From contig JAHHSI010000001.1 in assembly GCA_020025275.1 (NCBI GenBank), positions 62,001-126,000 on the forward strand: 64,000 nucleotides of DNA, given 5' to 3'. Under the pieces are notes generated by a model. That model searched no databases. It was not told the origin of the DNA and saw only the letters and a program-made list of their open reading frames with translations. A program made the translations under genes and the position numbers. The stretch comes from Oscillospiraceae bacterium (lineage in GTDB: Bacteria; Bacillota; Clostridia; Oscillospirales; Oscillospiraceae). Positions 1-7,935 of the stretch are shown here, in pieces (position 1 is the stretch's first letter; each line of letters begins with the position of its first letter).

Positions 1-1
1 T

Positions 2-1801
2 CAATCGAAAATCCGCAATTTCTCCATCATTGCCCACATCGACCACGGCAAATCCACCCTGGCGGACCGGCTGCTGGAAAAGTGCGACGCCGTGCCGGAG
101 CGCAACATGGAAAATCAGCTGCTGGACAACATGGATCTGGAGCGGGAGCGCGGGATCACCATCAAGTCCCGTGCCGTGCAGATCCACTATCAGGCGCAGG
201 ATGGCGAGACGTACGCCCTGAACCTGATCGATACGCCCGGCCACGTGGACTTCAACTATGAGGTGTCCCGGTCGCTGGCGGCCTGCGAGGGGGCGCTGTT
301 GGTGGTGGACGCCACACAGGGTGTGGAAGCGCAGACGCTGGCCAACACCTATCTGGCTATGGAGCACGAACTGGAGATCCTGCCCGTGTTCAACAAGATC
401 GACCTGCCGGCCGCTGATCCGGAGAAGGCCAAGCAGGAGGTGGAGGACATCATCGGACTGCCGGCACTGGACGCACCGGAGATCTCGGCCAAGCTGGGGC
501 TGAACATCGAGTCCGTGCTGGAGGACGTGGTGCACAATGTCCCTGCCCCCACCGGCGACCCCAATGCACCGCTGCAGGCACTGGTGTTTGACAGCCAGTA
601 TGACCCCTATGTAGGTGTGGTGGTGCTCTTCCGCATCAAACAGGGGACGCTGCGGCGCGGACAGACGGTCCGCATGATGGCCACCGGTGCCCAGTACACG
701 GTGTTGGAGTGCGGTTATCTCAAGCCCTTGGGCAACGAGCCCACGGACGTATTGCAGGCCGGCGAGGTGGGCTACTTCACCGCCTCCATCAAGAATGTGC
801 GGGATACCCGTGTGGGCGATACCATCACCGATGCCGCCGCTCCCGCAGCCGAGCCGCTGCCCGGCTATCGCGGCGCCCAGTCCATGGTCTACTGCGGTAT
901 CTATACCGAGGACGGCTCCAAGTACCCCGATCTGCGGGATGCACTGGAGAAGCTGCAGCTCAACGATGCGTCGCTGACCTTTGAGCCGGAATCCTCTGCG
1001 GCACTGGGATTCGGCTTCCGCTGCGGCTTTTTGGGGATGCTCCACATGGAGATCATTCAGGAGCGGCTGGAACGAGAGTTCAATCTGGATCTGGTGACCA
1101 CCCTGCCCTCTGTGATCTACCATGTGTACAAGAGTGACGGCACCATGGTGAAGGTGGATAACCCCCACAATTATCCGGACCCCGGCTCCATCGAGCACGC
1201 GGAGGAGCCCTATGTGAAGGTCTCTATTATCAGTCCCAACGAGTACGTGGGCAATATCATGCCCATGTGTCAGGAGCGCCGCGGCGAATTTAAGGATATG
1301 CAGTATCTGGACACCCATCTGGTGGAGCTGCACTATCAGATGCCCCTCAACGAGATCATCTACGACTTTTTCGATACGCTCAAGGCCAACACCAAAGGCT
1401 ATGCCTCTCTGGACTATGAGCTCTCCGGCTATCACACCAGTGATCTTGTGAAGGTGGATCTGCTGCTCAACGGAGACGGCGTGGATGCGCTGAGCTTTAT
1501 CGCCCACCGGGATAAGGCCTATCCCCGTGCCCGCCGCCTGTGCGAGAAGCTGAAGGACAACATTCCCCGCCAGCTCTTCGAGGTGCCCATTCAGGCCGCT
1601 ATCGGCGGACGGATCATCGCCCGCGAGACCGTGAAGGCCATGCGTAAGGATGTGCTGGCCAAGTGCTACGGCGGCGACATTTCCCGAAAGAAGAAGCTGC
1701 TGGAAAAGCAGAAAGAGGGCAAAAAGAAGATGCGCAATCTCGGTACGGTACAGGTGCCCACCGAGGCCTTTATGGCTGTCCTCAAGTTGGACAGCGATTG
1801 A
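2..1801 (+). CDS. lepA: Elongation factor 4 (LepA), 5'-truncated by window edge
   Basis: Ribosome-associated translational GTPase that acts on stalled or mispositioned ribosomes. The visible 599 residues open with the G1 P-loop AHIDHGKST near residue 11, followed by the switch region RERGITIK, the G3 motif DTPGHVDF near residue 77 and the NKID G4 motif. The C-terminus keeps the LepA-specific Lys-rich segment (SRKKKLLEKQKEGKKKM). LepA is usually about 600 residues, so only a few N-terminal residues lie outside the window. It is the last gene of its transcript, because a strong intrinsic terminator follows within 50 bp. Identification is secure; the start codon is not visible. Confidence 0.97.
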   Translation, partial: QSKIRNFSIIAHIDHGKSTLADRLLEKCDAVPERNMENQLLDNMDLERERGITIKSRAVQIHYQAQDGETYALNLIDTPGHVDFNYEVSRSLAACEGALLVVDATQGVEAQTLANTYLAMEHELEILPVFNKIDLPAADPEKAKQEVEDIIGLPALDAPEISAKLGLNIESVLEDVVHNVPAPTGDPNAPLQALVFDSQYDPYVGVVVLFRIKQGTLRRGQTVRMMATGAQYTVLECGYLKPLGNEPTDVLQAGEVGYFTASIKNVRDTRVGDTITDAAAPAAEPLPGYRGAQSMVYCGIYTEDGSKYPDLRDALEKLQLNDASLTFEPESSAALGFGFRCGFLGMLHMEIIQERLEREFNLDLVTTLPSVIYHVYKSDGTMVKVDNPHNYPDPGSIEHAEEPYVKVSIISPNEYVGNIMPMCQERRGEFKDMQYLDTHLVELHYQMPLNEIIYDFFDTLKANTKGYASLDYELSGYHTSDLVKVDLLLNGDGVDALSFIAHRDKAYPRARRLCEKLKDNIPRQLFEVPIQAAIGGRIIARETVKAMRKDVLAKCYGGDISRKKKLLEKQKEGKKKMRNLGTVQVPTEAFMAVLKLDSD

Positions 1802-1818
1802 TCGGTATCGATACACTG

Positions 1819-1849
1819 AAAAGAGCACCCTGCGGGGTGCTCTTTTTTT
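1819..1849 (+). terminator. Intrinsic terminator of lepA
   Basis: A perfect 10-bp stem (AAGAGCACCC / GGGTGCTCTT) with a 4-nt loop runs directly into a T-tract, 20 bp after the lepA stop. Confidence 0.9.
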
Positions 1850-1946
1850 GGCAGAAGCAGGGGGTCTGGATCTATGCGCAGGAGCGGGATGCCCGGACAG
1901 CAGGGAACACTCCACTGTCGGATAAATAATAAATATTCGGAAAATG

Positions 1947-1975
1947 TTGACAATACTGCATATTTATGCTATTAT
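1947..1975 (+). promoter_or_regulatory. Strong sigma-A promoter of the aminotransferase/cyclodeaminase operon
   Basis: A consensus -35 TTGACA (1947-1952) and -10 TATTAT (1970-1975) are separated by exactly 17 bp. The expected transcription start is near 1982, about 150 nt before the start codon, which gives a long structured leader. Confidence 0.85.
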
Positions 1976-1981
1976 ACAGAA

Positions 1982-2133
1982 AATCAATCGTTCACCTTCC
2001 CTACCACCGGGTAGGGGCGAAAAGGGCGTCCAAAACCTTGCCGTAGGTACGGCATACCGCAATGGTATGTTATAAGGCAGGGCTTTGGATGCTTTTTTTC
2101 TTTCCGGTGATCGTGTATAGGAGGAATTTTCTT
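1982..2133 (+). promoter_or_regulatory. Structured 5' leader with transcription-attenuator architecture
   Basis: The leader holds a first hairpin (CCCTACC / GGTAGGG, about 1998-2015). A second, larger structure spans about 2024-2090: its outer arms GCGTCCAAA / TTTGGATGC enclose further paired segments (CCTTGCC / GGCAGGG) and an inner CATACC / GGTATG hairpin. A CTTTTTTTC tract follows directly, and then the ribosome binding site. This is the layout of a regulated terminator. I could not match it to T-box, ykkC/guanidine, SAM or lysine consensus elements, so the ligand class, if any, is unknown. Confidence 0.6.
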
Positions 2134-3267
2134 ATGGATATTCGACCTTTTGCCGTGGAGCAATGGATGAATGAGTACGAGGTGGGCGCCCAATACAACA
2201 TTGCCGAGACGTGCGTGGATTCCGTCAGTGTGGACGAACTGTTTACTCTGGTGGGCGAGGATCGGGACAGCTTTTTGCAGGAGTTCTGTGCTCGCCGTCT
2301 GACCTATGGCGACATCACCGGTGCACCGGCCTTCAAAGAAGGTGTGGCGGGATTGTACCACACGATCCGGCCGGAGGAGATCGTCACCACCCACGGGGCC
2401 TCCGGAGCCAGCCACCATGTGTTCTATTCCCTCATCTCTCCCGGAGATCACATCGTGAGCATCATGCCTACCTATCAGCAGCTCTACTCGATTCCTGAGT
2501 CCTACGGCGCCGAGGTGTCCATGCTGCATCTGCGGCAGGAGAACGACTATCTGCCGGATATGGACGAGCTTCGTGCACTGGTAAGGCCGGAAACAAAGAT
2601 GATCTGCATCAACAACCCCAACAACCCCACCGGAGCGTTGATGAGCCGGGAGCAGCTGCTGGAAATCGTGGAGATTGCCCGCAGTGTGGACGCCTATGTC
2701 CTCTGCGACGAGGTCTACCGCCATCTGACACAGGATGATCAGTGGAGTGAGTCGGTGGCGGATCTCTATGAAAAGGGGATCTCTCTGGGCAGTATGTCCA
2801 AGGTGTTCTCCCTGGCCGGGCTGCGCCTGGGCTGGGTGGCCACCCATGACAAAGCGGCACTGGCCTCCATGGCCCTGCATCGGGACTATAACCTCATCAG
2901 CTGCGGCCTTTTTGATGAGGCACTGGCTGCGGTTGCCCTGCGCCACCGGGAGCAACTGTTGAAGCGCAATCGGGAGATCATCCGGGGCAATCTGGAAATC
3001 CTGGACGCATGGGTCGCCGCAGAGCCCCGTGTACACTACACCAAGCCGCAGGCCGGCACCACGGCACTGGTCTACTACGATCTGGACGTTCCGTCCCGGG
3101 AGCTGTGCCACAAGATGTACCACGCTACCGGAGCCTTTGTTGTGCCCGGAGAGTGCTTTGAACAGGAATTCTGTATGCGCATCGGCTATGCCTGCGACCG
3201 AGACACACTGCGTAAGGGTCTGGCCGCTGTCAGCACCTATTTTGATCTTTGGGAGGGGGAAAAATAA
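2134..3267 (+). CDS. Class I/II PLP-dependent aminotransferase
   Basis: Fold-type I PLP enzyme of 377 residues; the amino donor and acceptor are not predictable. It carries the NNPNNPTGA substrate/PLP loop, a CDEVYR motif with the cofactor-contacting Asp and Tyr, and the Schiff-base lysine at about K223 in SMSKVFSLAGLRLGW. The start is ATG 2134, because AGGAGG lies 8 bp upstream; an in-frame ATG at 2062 lies inside the leader hairpin and has no ribosome binding site. The next gene, an ornithine-cyclodeaminase homologue, begins 2 bp after the stop, so the two form an operon, probably acting on one basic or imino amino acid. Relatives are often annotated as aspartate aminotransferase or capreomycidine-synthase-like; neither label is demonstrated here. 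Confidence 0.85.
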   Translation: MDIRPFAVEQWMNEYEVGAQYNIAETCVDSVSVDELFTLVGEDRDSFLQEFCARRLTYGDITGAPAFKEGVAGLYHTIRPEEIVTTHGASGASHHVFYSLISPGDHIVSIMPTYQQLYSIPESYGAEVSMLHLRQENDYLPDMDELRALVRPETKMICINNPNNPTGALMSREQLLEIVEIARSVDAYVLCDEVYRHLTQDDQWSESVADLYEKGISLGSMSKVFSLAGLRLGWVATHDKAALASMALHRDYNLISCGLFDEALAAVALRHREQLLKRNREIIRGNLEILDAWVAAEPRVHYTKPQAGTTALVYYDLDVPSRELCHKMYHATGAFVVPGECFEQEFCMRIGYACDRDTLRKGLAAVSTYFDLWEGEK

Positions 3268-3269
3268 GG

Positions 3270-4286
3270 ATGGGAACGATTCGTGTCATCAGCGGCGCTG
3301 CCGTACAAAAGCTCTTTCCCCTGCCGCTAGCCATGGAGGCGGTGGAAACGGCCTATCTTCAAAAGCACACCGGACAGGGCGGCGTGTGGCCCATGGTCTT
3401 TCATGAGTTTGACCCCGGCCATGCGGATCTGGACATCAAGTCCGGCCATCTGGAGGCTGAGGGAATTTTTGGATTGAAGCTGGTCTCGTGGTTCGGGGCA
3501 AATCCGGAGCAAAAGCTGCCGGCGCTCTACGGAACGAGCCTGATCTGTGATCTGGCCACCGGTACACCCAAGGCGGTGCTCAATGCCGGCCCGGTGACCG
3601 ATCTGCGCACCGGCGCAGCGGGGGCTATCGGCGCCAAGTATCTTGCCCGACCCGACAGCCGCAGCCTTCTGATGGTGGGCTGCGGCGCCCTGAGCGCCTA
3701 TCTGGCGGCGGCTACGCTGCTGGCGCTGCCGCATCTGCAGCAGGTGACGCTGGTGAATCCCCGTCATCCGGCCAAGGCGGCACAGAAGCTGGCAGCATGG
3801 GAGGAGAAAGTGAAGGCGCTGCTCCACGATGCGGGGGCCCACACGACAGCCGCCTTTTCTGCCGCCGAGGATGTGGAACAGGCGGTCGGAGAAGCGGATG
3901 TGATCCTGACTGCTACGCCGGCCCGTCAGCCGCTGCTGCGGCGGGAGTGGGTCCGCCCCGGCACCCATATCAGCTGCATGGGAGCGGATATGGACGGCAA
4001 GCAGGAACTGGATCCCCGGATCCTGGCCCATGCCCGGGTGTTTGGAGACGATGCCGGCCAGTGCCTCCGTGTGGGAGAGTGCCAGCTGGCCCATGCGGCC
4101 GGGCTGCTGGAAGCGCTGACCGGGGAGATGGGCGCCGTCATCGCCGGAGAGCTGCCCGGCCGCATCAGTGACGAGGACATCACCGTTTTTGACTCCACCG
4201 GTATTGCGCTGCAGGATCTGAGCAGTGCCGCCGTGATCCTTCGGCGAGCCGAGGCACAGGGAGAGGGTCACGTGGTGGAGCTTTGA
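3270..4286 (+). CDS. Ornithine cyclodeaminase / mu-crystallin family protein
   Basis: NAD(P)-binding protein of 338 residues. Family members include ornithine cyclodeaminase, alanine dehydrogenase, delta1-pyrroline-2-carboxylate/ketimine reductases and opine-type dehydrogenases. The Rossmann fingerprint VGCGALSAYLAAA lies near residue 137, with the family-typical TDLRTGAAGAIGAKYLA just before it and THISCMGAD later. ATG 3270 is chosen for the GGAGG-like purine run within 20 bp upstream; upstream TTG and GTG codons fall inside the preceding gene. The 2-bp gap to the aminotransferase implies co-transcription. A cycle making and reducing a cyclic imine is a reasonable inference, but the substrate is unknown. 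Confidence 0.85.
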   Translation: MGTIRVISGAAVQKLFPLPLAMEAVETAYLQKHTGQGGVWPMVFHEFDPGHADLDIKSGHLEAEGIFGLKLVSWFGANPEQKLPALYGTSLICDLATGTPKAVLNAGPVTDLRTGAAGAIGAKYLARPDSRSLLMVGCGALSAYLAAATLLALPHLQQVTLVNPRHPAKAAQKLAAWEEKVKALLHDAGAHTTAAFSAAEDVEQAVGEADVILTATPARQPLLRREWVRPGTHISCMGADMDGKQELDPRILAHARVFGDDAGQCLRVGECQLAHAAGLLEALTGEMGAVIAGELPGRISDEDITVFDSTGIALQDLSSAAVILRRAEAQGEGHVVEL

Positions 4287-4302
4287 GTATCACCCGCAGC
4301 CA

Positions 4303-4336
4303 GAAACGACAGCAGCCCTATGGGCTGCTGTCGTTT
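4303..4336 (+). terminator. Intrinsic terminator of the aminotransferase operon
   Basis: Arms AAACGACAGCAGCCC and GGGCTGCTGTCGTTT surround a 3-nt loop, closing with TTTT, 17 bp after the stop codon. Confidence 0.9.
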
Positions 4337-4386
4337 TGCACTTGCCTAAGCAGGAGACGGGGCGGGCAACTCGTCGGATTTACCAC

Positions 4387-4415
4387 TTGATTTTCCCGGA
4401 TGTCCGCGCTAAGAT
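4387..4415 (+). promoter_or_regulatory. Probable promoter of the MATE transporter gene
   Basis: TTGATT (4387-4392), 17-bp spacer, TAAGAT (4410-4415). It lies about 55 bp upstream of the GTG start and after the previous terminator. Confidence 0.6.
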
Positions 4416-4468
4416 GAAGGTGTGTATCGGCCCCGGACGGGCCAGAGTGAGAGTCGGAGGAAGAAACC

Positions 4469-5833
4469 GTGAGAAAAGAAAATGATCTGGGGCGGGATGA
4501 AGTTTCCCGCCTTGTTTTTCGCATCGCCATTCCCAGTATGCTGGCCCAGTTTGTCAGCGTGCTCTATAGTATTGTAGACCGTATTTTTGTGGGCAACATT
4601 GCGCTCAACGGCGATCTGTCTTTGGCAGGTGTGGGCGTCTGCGGACCGATCGTCACCATGATCGGGGCCTTTTCCTGCCTGATCGGTATTGGCGGGGCGC
4701 CCCTTTTGGGCATCGCCATGGGCGAGGGCAACCGGGAGCGGGCCAAGAAGATTTTGGCCAACTGCTTTTTGATGCTGTGCACCTTGGCGGTGGTGGTGAC
4801 CGTGGCGGCCCTGGCTCTGCGGGAGCCTATGCTGCGGCTCTTCGGTGCCAGCGACGTGACCTATCCCTATGCCGAGGCCTATTTTACCATCTACATCAGC
4901 GGGACGCTTTTTGCGCTGCTCTCGACGGGGCTGTATCAGTTTGTCATTGCCCAGGGGTATGCCAAGGTGGGGATGTGCTCAGTCGTGCTGGGGGCGGTGC
5001 TGAATATCCTGCTGGATCCCGTCTTTATCTTTGTCTTTGATCTGGGCGTCCGTGGTGCGGCCATCGCCACGGTGATCAGCCAGATCGCCAGTGCCGCCTT
5101 TGTACTGGTGTTCCTCTTTCGCAAGGCCAGCATCACCATTACCTTTGGGGGCTACGGCTGGCGGTTGATGGTGCAGGTGATGAAAATGGGCTTTACCCCC
5201 TTTGCCATCATCTCCATGGATAACGTCATGATCATCGCCATGAACGCACTGCTGCAGCGCTACGGCGGCGCACAGGGCGACCTGCTCATTACGGTCAACA
5301 CCATCGTGCAGAGTTTTATGCTAGTGATGACCATGCCTTTGGGCGGCATCAGCGGCGGAACGCAGTGCATTTTGAGCTATAACTACGGCGCCGGTGCCGT
5401 GGAGCGGGTCAAGCGTGCACAAAAGCATATCATTGCGCTGTGTATGGCCTACACAGGGCTGCTGTTTGTACTGGCCCGTGTGGCGGGGGGCGTGTTTGTC
5501 GCCCTCTTCACCGATGATCCGGAGATCGCCGCACAGGCCTGCCGAGCCATCCGGATCTACACCATCACCGCCGTGCCGCTGGGAGCGCAGTACGCCATCG
5601 TGGATGGCTTTACCGGCATGGGACAGGTGCAGCTGTCGCTGCCGCTGTCCTTCTGGCGAAAAGGGGTGTATTTTGCGGCGCTGTTCCTGCTGCCGGTGCT
5701 GCTGGACGCCTCCATGATCTTCTACGCCGAGCCCATTTCGGACATTCTGGCCATTGCCGTTTCCACACCGATTTTTTGGGTATGCAACAAAAAAGTACTG
5801 GACAAGAGGACCGTGGAGCTGCGCTATCAATAA
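4469..5833 (+). CDS. MATE family efflux transporter
   Basis: Polytopic inner-membrane protein of 454 residues, the usual size for a 12-helix MATE (NorM/DinF-like) cation-drug antiporter. Two homologous six-helix halves are visible, starting near LVFRIAIPSMLAQFVSVLYS and near MGFTPFAIISMDNVMIIA. The SVLYSIVDRIFVGN segment of helix 1-2 is typical of the Clostridial branch. Translation starts at GTG 4469 with GGAGGAAG 6-9 bp upstream. The gene is monocistronic, between its own promoter and a terminator. The exported substrate cannot be inferred. Confidence 0.9.
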   Translation: MRKENDLGRDEVSRLVFRIAIPSMLAQFVSVLYSIVDRIFVGNIALNGDLSLAGVGVCGPIVTMIGAFSCLIGIGGAPLLGIAMGEGNRERAKKILANCFLMLCTLAVVVTVAALALREPMLRLFGASDVTYPYAEAYFTIYISGTLFALLSTGLYQFVIAQGYAKVGMCSVVLGAVLNILLDPVFIFVFDLGVRGAAIATVISQIASAAFVLVFLFRKASITITFGGYGWRLMVQVMKMGFTPFAIISMDNVMIIAMNALLQRYGGAQGDLLITVNTIVQSFMLVMTMPLGGISGGTQCILSYNYGAGAVERVKRAQKHIIALCMAYTGLLFVLARVAGGVFVALFTDDPEIAAQACRAIRIYTITAVPLGAQYAIVDGFTGMGQVQLSLPLSFWRKGVYFAALFLLPVLLDASMIFYAEPISDILAIAVSTPIFWVCNKKVLDKRTVELRYQ

Positions 5834-5837
5834 ACGA

Positions 5838-5865
5838 AAAGACCGCCCAAGGGCGGTCTTTTTTT
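5838..5865 (+). terminator. Intrinsic terminator, probably serving convergent genes
   Basis: Stem GACCGCCC / GGGCGGTC with T7 on the plus strand and an A-run on the other side. It separates the MATE gene from the convergent spoVAC and overlaps the spoVAC stop codon. Confidence 0.85.
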
Positions 5866-6301
5866 AGGACAGAAGCCACAGGACGATCCCGTAGATCACA
5901 CTGGCTGCCGTCCCGAACACCAGCACCGGCCCGGCGATGAAGAACATCCGGGCGGCCATGCCGGTGACGATCCCCTCCGAGCGGAAGTCGATGGCGGGGG
6001 AAACGACGGCATTGGCAAAGCCGGTAATGGGGACCAGAGTTCCGGCACCGCCGTAGCGGGCGATCTTGTTGTAGAGGTTCAGCCCCGTCAGCAGAGCCGA
6101 GAGGAAGATCAGCGTGCAGGAGGTGGCGGTGGCCGTATCCTGTGCGGAGAGTCCTGCGGCGAGGTAGCCGTTGGAGACGGCTTGCCCCAGTGTGCAGATG
6201 GCACCACCGATCAAAAAAGCCAAGAGGGTGTTTTTGACGATGGGGGATTTTTTCTGCTTTTGTGCCACGTACGCTTGGTAGGCTTGCGGCGTCATATCCA
6301 A
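5864..6301 (-). CDS. spoVAC: Stage V sporulation protein AC (SpoVAC)
   Basis: Inner spore-membrane channel subunit of the SpoVA family, which moves Ca2+-dipicolinic acid into the forespore and out at germination. The 145 residues show the family layout: a short polar N-terminus (PQAYQAYVAQKQKKSP), then four to five hydrophobic helices with the conserved AFLIGGAICTLGQ and YGGAGTLVPITGFANAVVSP. Start is TTG 6301 or ATG 6295; neither has ideal Shine-Dalgarno spacing. It normally sits with spoVAD and spoVAE, but here it stands alone between a convergent exporter and a divergent ferredoxin gene. The paralogous SpoVAE is less likely given the N-terminal sequence. Confidence 0.85.
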   Translation of the reverse strand: MDMTPQAYQAYVAQKQKKSPIVKNTLLAFLIGGAICTLGQAVSNGYLAAGLSAQDTATATSCTLIFLSALLTGLNLYNKIARYGGAGTLVPITGFANAVVSPAIDFRSEGIVTGMAARMFFIAGPVLVFGTAASVIYGIVLWLLS

Positions 6302-6361
6302 GGCAGGTCACATCCTTTCTATGGACAGTGTGTCCCACGGCGGGAAAAACATACATCTGCC

Positions 6362-6390
6362 TTGTCAAAATACGAAAAAAAGGCTATACT
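6362..6390 (+). promoter_or_regulatory. Promoter of the ferredoxin-hemW operon
   Basis: TTGTCA (6362-6367), 17-bp spacer, TATACT (6385-6390), 35 bp before the ferredoxin start codon. Confidence 0.75.
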
Positions 6391-6424
6391 ACACTCAAGA
6401 AAATGAAAAGGCAGGTGGAAAACG

Positions 6425-6667
6425 ATGGCGGATATGATCCATCCCTTCGGACGCAAGGCGCGCTCTCTGGCGCAGATCGAAGAGATCTCCTGCATCGGCT
6501 GTGGCTACTGTGCCATGTTTTGCCTGATGGAATGTATCTTCCAGCGCCCGGACGGTTTTTATGAAGTGGATAAGGAGCACTGCGTCGGCTGCCGCTCCTG
6601 CAAAGTCAACTGTCCCTTTGAGGCGGTGACCATGCTGCCCCCGAAACGGGAGACGGAGGGTCAATGA
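6425..6667 (+). CDS. Small 2x[4Fe-4S] ferredoxin-type protein
   Basis: Eighty-residue electron carrier with two complete four-cysteine motifs: C23-x2-C26-x2-C29-x3-C33 and C53-x2-C56-x2-C59-x3-C63-P. The first motif lacks the usual following proline (Leu instead) and has an extra Cys at 37. It overlaps hemW by four bases (ATGA), so the two are translationally coupled. A role as electron donor or partner for the downstream radical SAM protein is a reasonable inference from this coupling, but is not demonstrated. Confidence 0.88.
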   Translation: MADMIHPFGRKARSLAQIEEISCIGCGYCAMFCLMECIFQRPDGFYEVDKEHCVGCRSCKVNCPFEAVTMLPPKRETEGQ

Positions 6668-7863
6668 AAAAACAGGAGCGCCCCACACTGGGGCTGTACA
6701 TCCATGTCCCTTTTTGCCGTGCCAAGTGTGTCTATTGTGATTTTTATTCCATGGCGCACAAGGAGGCAAAGATGGACGCATACGTGTCGGCGCTGCGCAG
6801 CCACCTGATAGAGGTGGCCCCGACGGCCGACGGACATACGGTGGACACGGTGTATTTCGGCGGCGGAACCCCCAGCTATCTGGGGAGCAAGCGGATCATT
6901 CAGCTGCTGCAGACGGTGAAAAAGCACTATCATCTGGCCAAGGACGCCGAAATCACCATGGAGGCCAACCCCGACAGCGCCACGGAGGTTTCTGCACTGC
7001 GGGCCCTGCGCCGTGCCGGAGTGAATCGCATCTCACTGGGCGTTCAGTCCTCGGACGATACCATGCTGCGCCGGATCGGACGTGTCCACAACTGGCAGCA
7101 GGTGATGGACTCGGTGGCGGCCATCCGCAAGGCGAAGATCGAGAATCTCAGCCTTGACCTGATCTATGGGCTGCCGGACCAGACCATGGAGCAGTGGGAG
7201 AAAACCCTTGGCGACGCCATGTCGCTGCGTCCTCAACATATTTCCTGCTACGGACTGAAGGTGGAGGAGGGCACGCCGCTGTGGCAGCAGCGGGAGGAGC
7301 TGACGCTGCCGGACGATGATCTGCAGGCGGATATGTATCTCTATACCGTGGAATTTCTCCACCATATGGGCTATGAGCAGTACGAGATCTCCAACTTTGC
7401 CCAGCCGGGAAAGGCGTCACGGCATAATCTGAAATACTGGCAGCTGGGCGAATATGCGGGATTTGGCCCCGGCGCCCATTCTGATTTCGGCGGCGTGCGC
7501 TATGCCTATGTGCGGGATCTGGAGCGCTATCTTCGGGGGGAGTTAATCCTCTCCGAGTCGGAGACCATTAGCCCGCAGGAGCGGGCACAGGAGTATCTGA
7601 TGCTGGGACTGCGGACGGCGGAGGGCATCGACCGGCGCACCTTTGAAAACCGCTATCGCCGCCGGTTCGACGGGCTGGAGCGCCGACTGGTGCAGGACGA
7701 GGCCCACGGCCTCTGCCAACGGACCCCGGGCGGCTGGCGTCTGACGCCGCAGGGATTTTTGGTGTCCAACCAGATCATCGGCCAGCTGGAGGACGTGCTG
7801 ATCGAGGAGACGCAGCAGCGCCTTGCCCGGACAGAAAGCGGCAATTATCAAGTACAGCTGTGA
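6664..7863 (+). CDS. hemW: HemW-type radical SAM protein (heme chaperone / CPO-III-like)
   Basis: The HemN/HemW-family protein has 399 residues. HemW binds heme and S-adenosylmethionine and is thought to insert heme into respiratory enzymes; older annotation calls it oxygen-independent coproporphyrinogen III oxidase. The radical SAM motif C18-x3-C22-x2-C25 sits in HVPFCRAKCVYCDF, followed by the SAM-binding VYFGGGTPS and the C-terminal HemN domain (YAGFGPGAHSDFGGVR). It lacks the extra N-terminal Cys typical of true HemN. A second family member, HemZ, lies at 46.9 kb. Start is ATG 6664, inside the stop region of the ferredoxin gene. Confidence 0.9.
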   Translation: MKKQERPTLGLYIHVPFCRAKCVYCDFYSMAHKEAKMDAYVSALRSHLIEVAPTADGHTVDTVYFGGGTPSYLGSKRIIQLLQTVKKHYHLAKDAEITMEANPDSATEVSALRALRRAGVNRISLGVQSSDDTMLRRIGRVHNWQQVMDSVAAIRKAKIENLSLDLIYGLPDQTMEQWEKTLGDAMSLRPQHISCYGLKVEEGTPLWQQREELTLPDDDLQADMYLYTVEFLHHMGYEQYEISNFAQPGKASRHNLKYWQLGEYAGFGPGAHSDFGGVRYAYVRDLERYLRGELILSESETISPQERAQEYLMLGLRTAEGIDRRTFENRYRRRFDGLERRLVQDEAHGLCQRTPGGWRLTPQGFLVSNQIIGQLEDVLIEETQQRLARTESGNYQVQL

Positions 7864-7868
7864 GCAAG

Positions 7869-7908
7869 AAAACGAGGACGAACGAAAAGGCGTTCGTCCT
7901 CGTTTTTT
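7869..7908 (+). terminator. Intrinsic terminator of the ferredoxin-hemW operon
   Basis: Long stem AAAACGAGGACGAACG / CGTTCGTCCTCGTTTT with a T6 run, five bases after the hemW stop. The A-rich 5' arm could also end transcription of the convergent minus-strand gene. Confidence 0.9.
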
Positions 7909-7935
7909 CGTTTTGCTGTTTATCGTTTGGCGGGA

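Noticed and set aside
1982..2133. T-box or ykkC/guanidine riboswitch before the aminotransferase
   Set aside because: No AGGGTGGNACCGCG T-box element or specifier stem, and no ykkC core motifs were found.
2062..2133. Upstream in-frame ATG giving a 24-residue N-terminal extension of the aminotransferase
   Set aside because: The ATG is inside the leader hairpin and lacks a ribosome binding site; the extension is hydrophobic and unlike the family.
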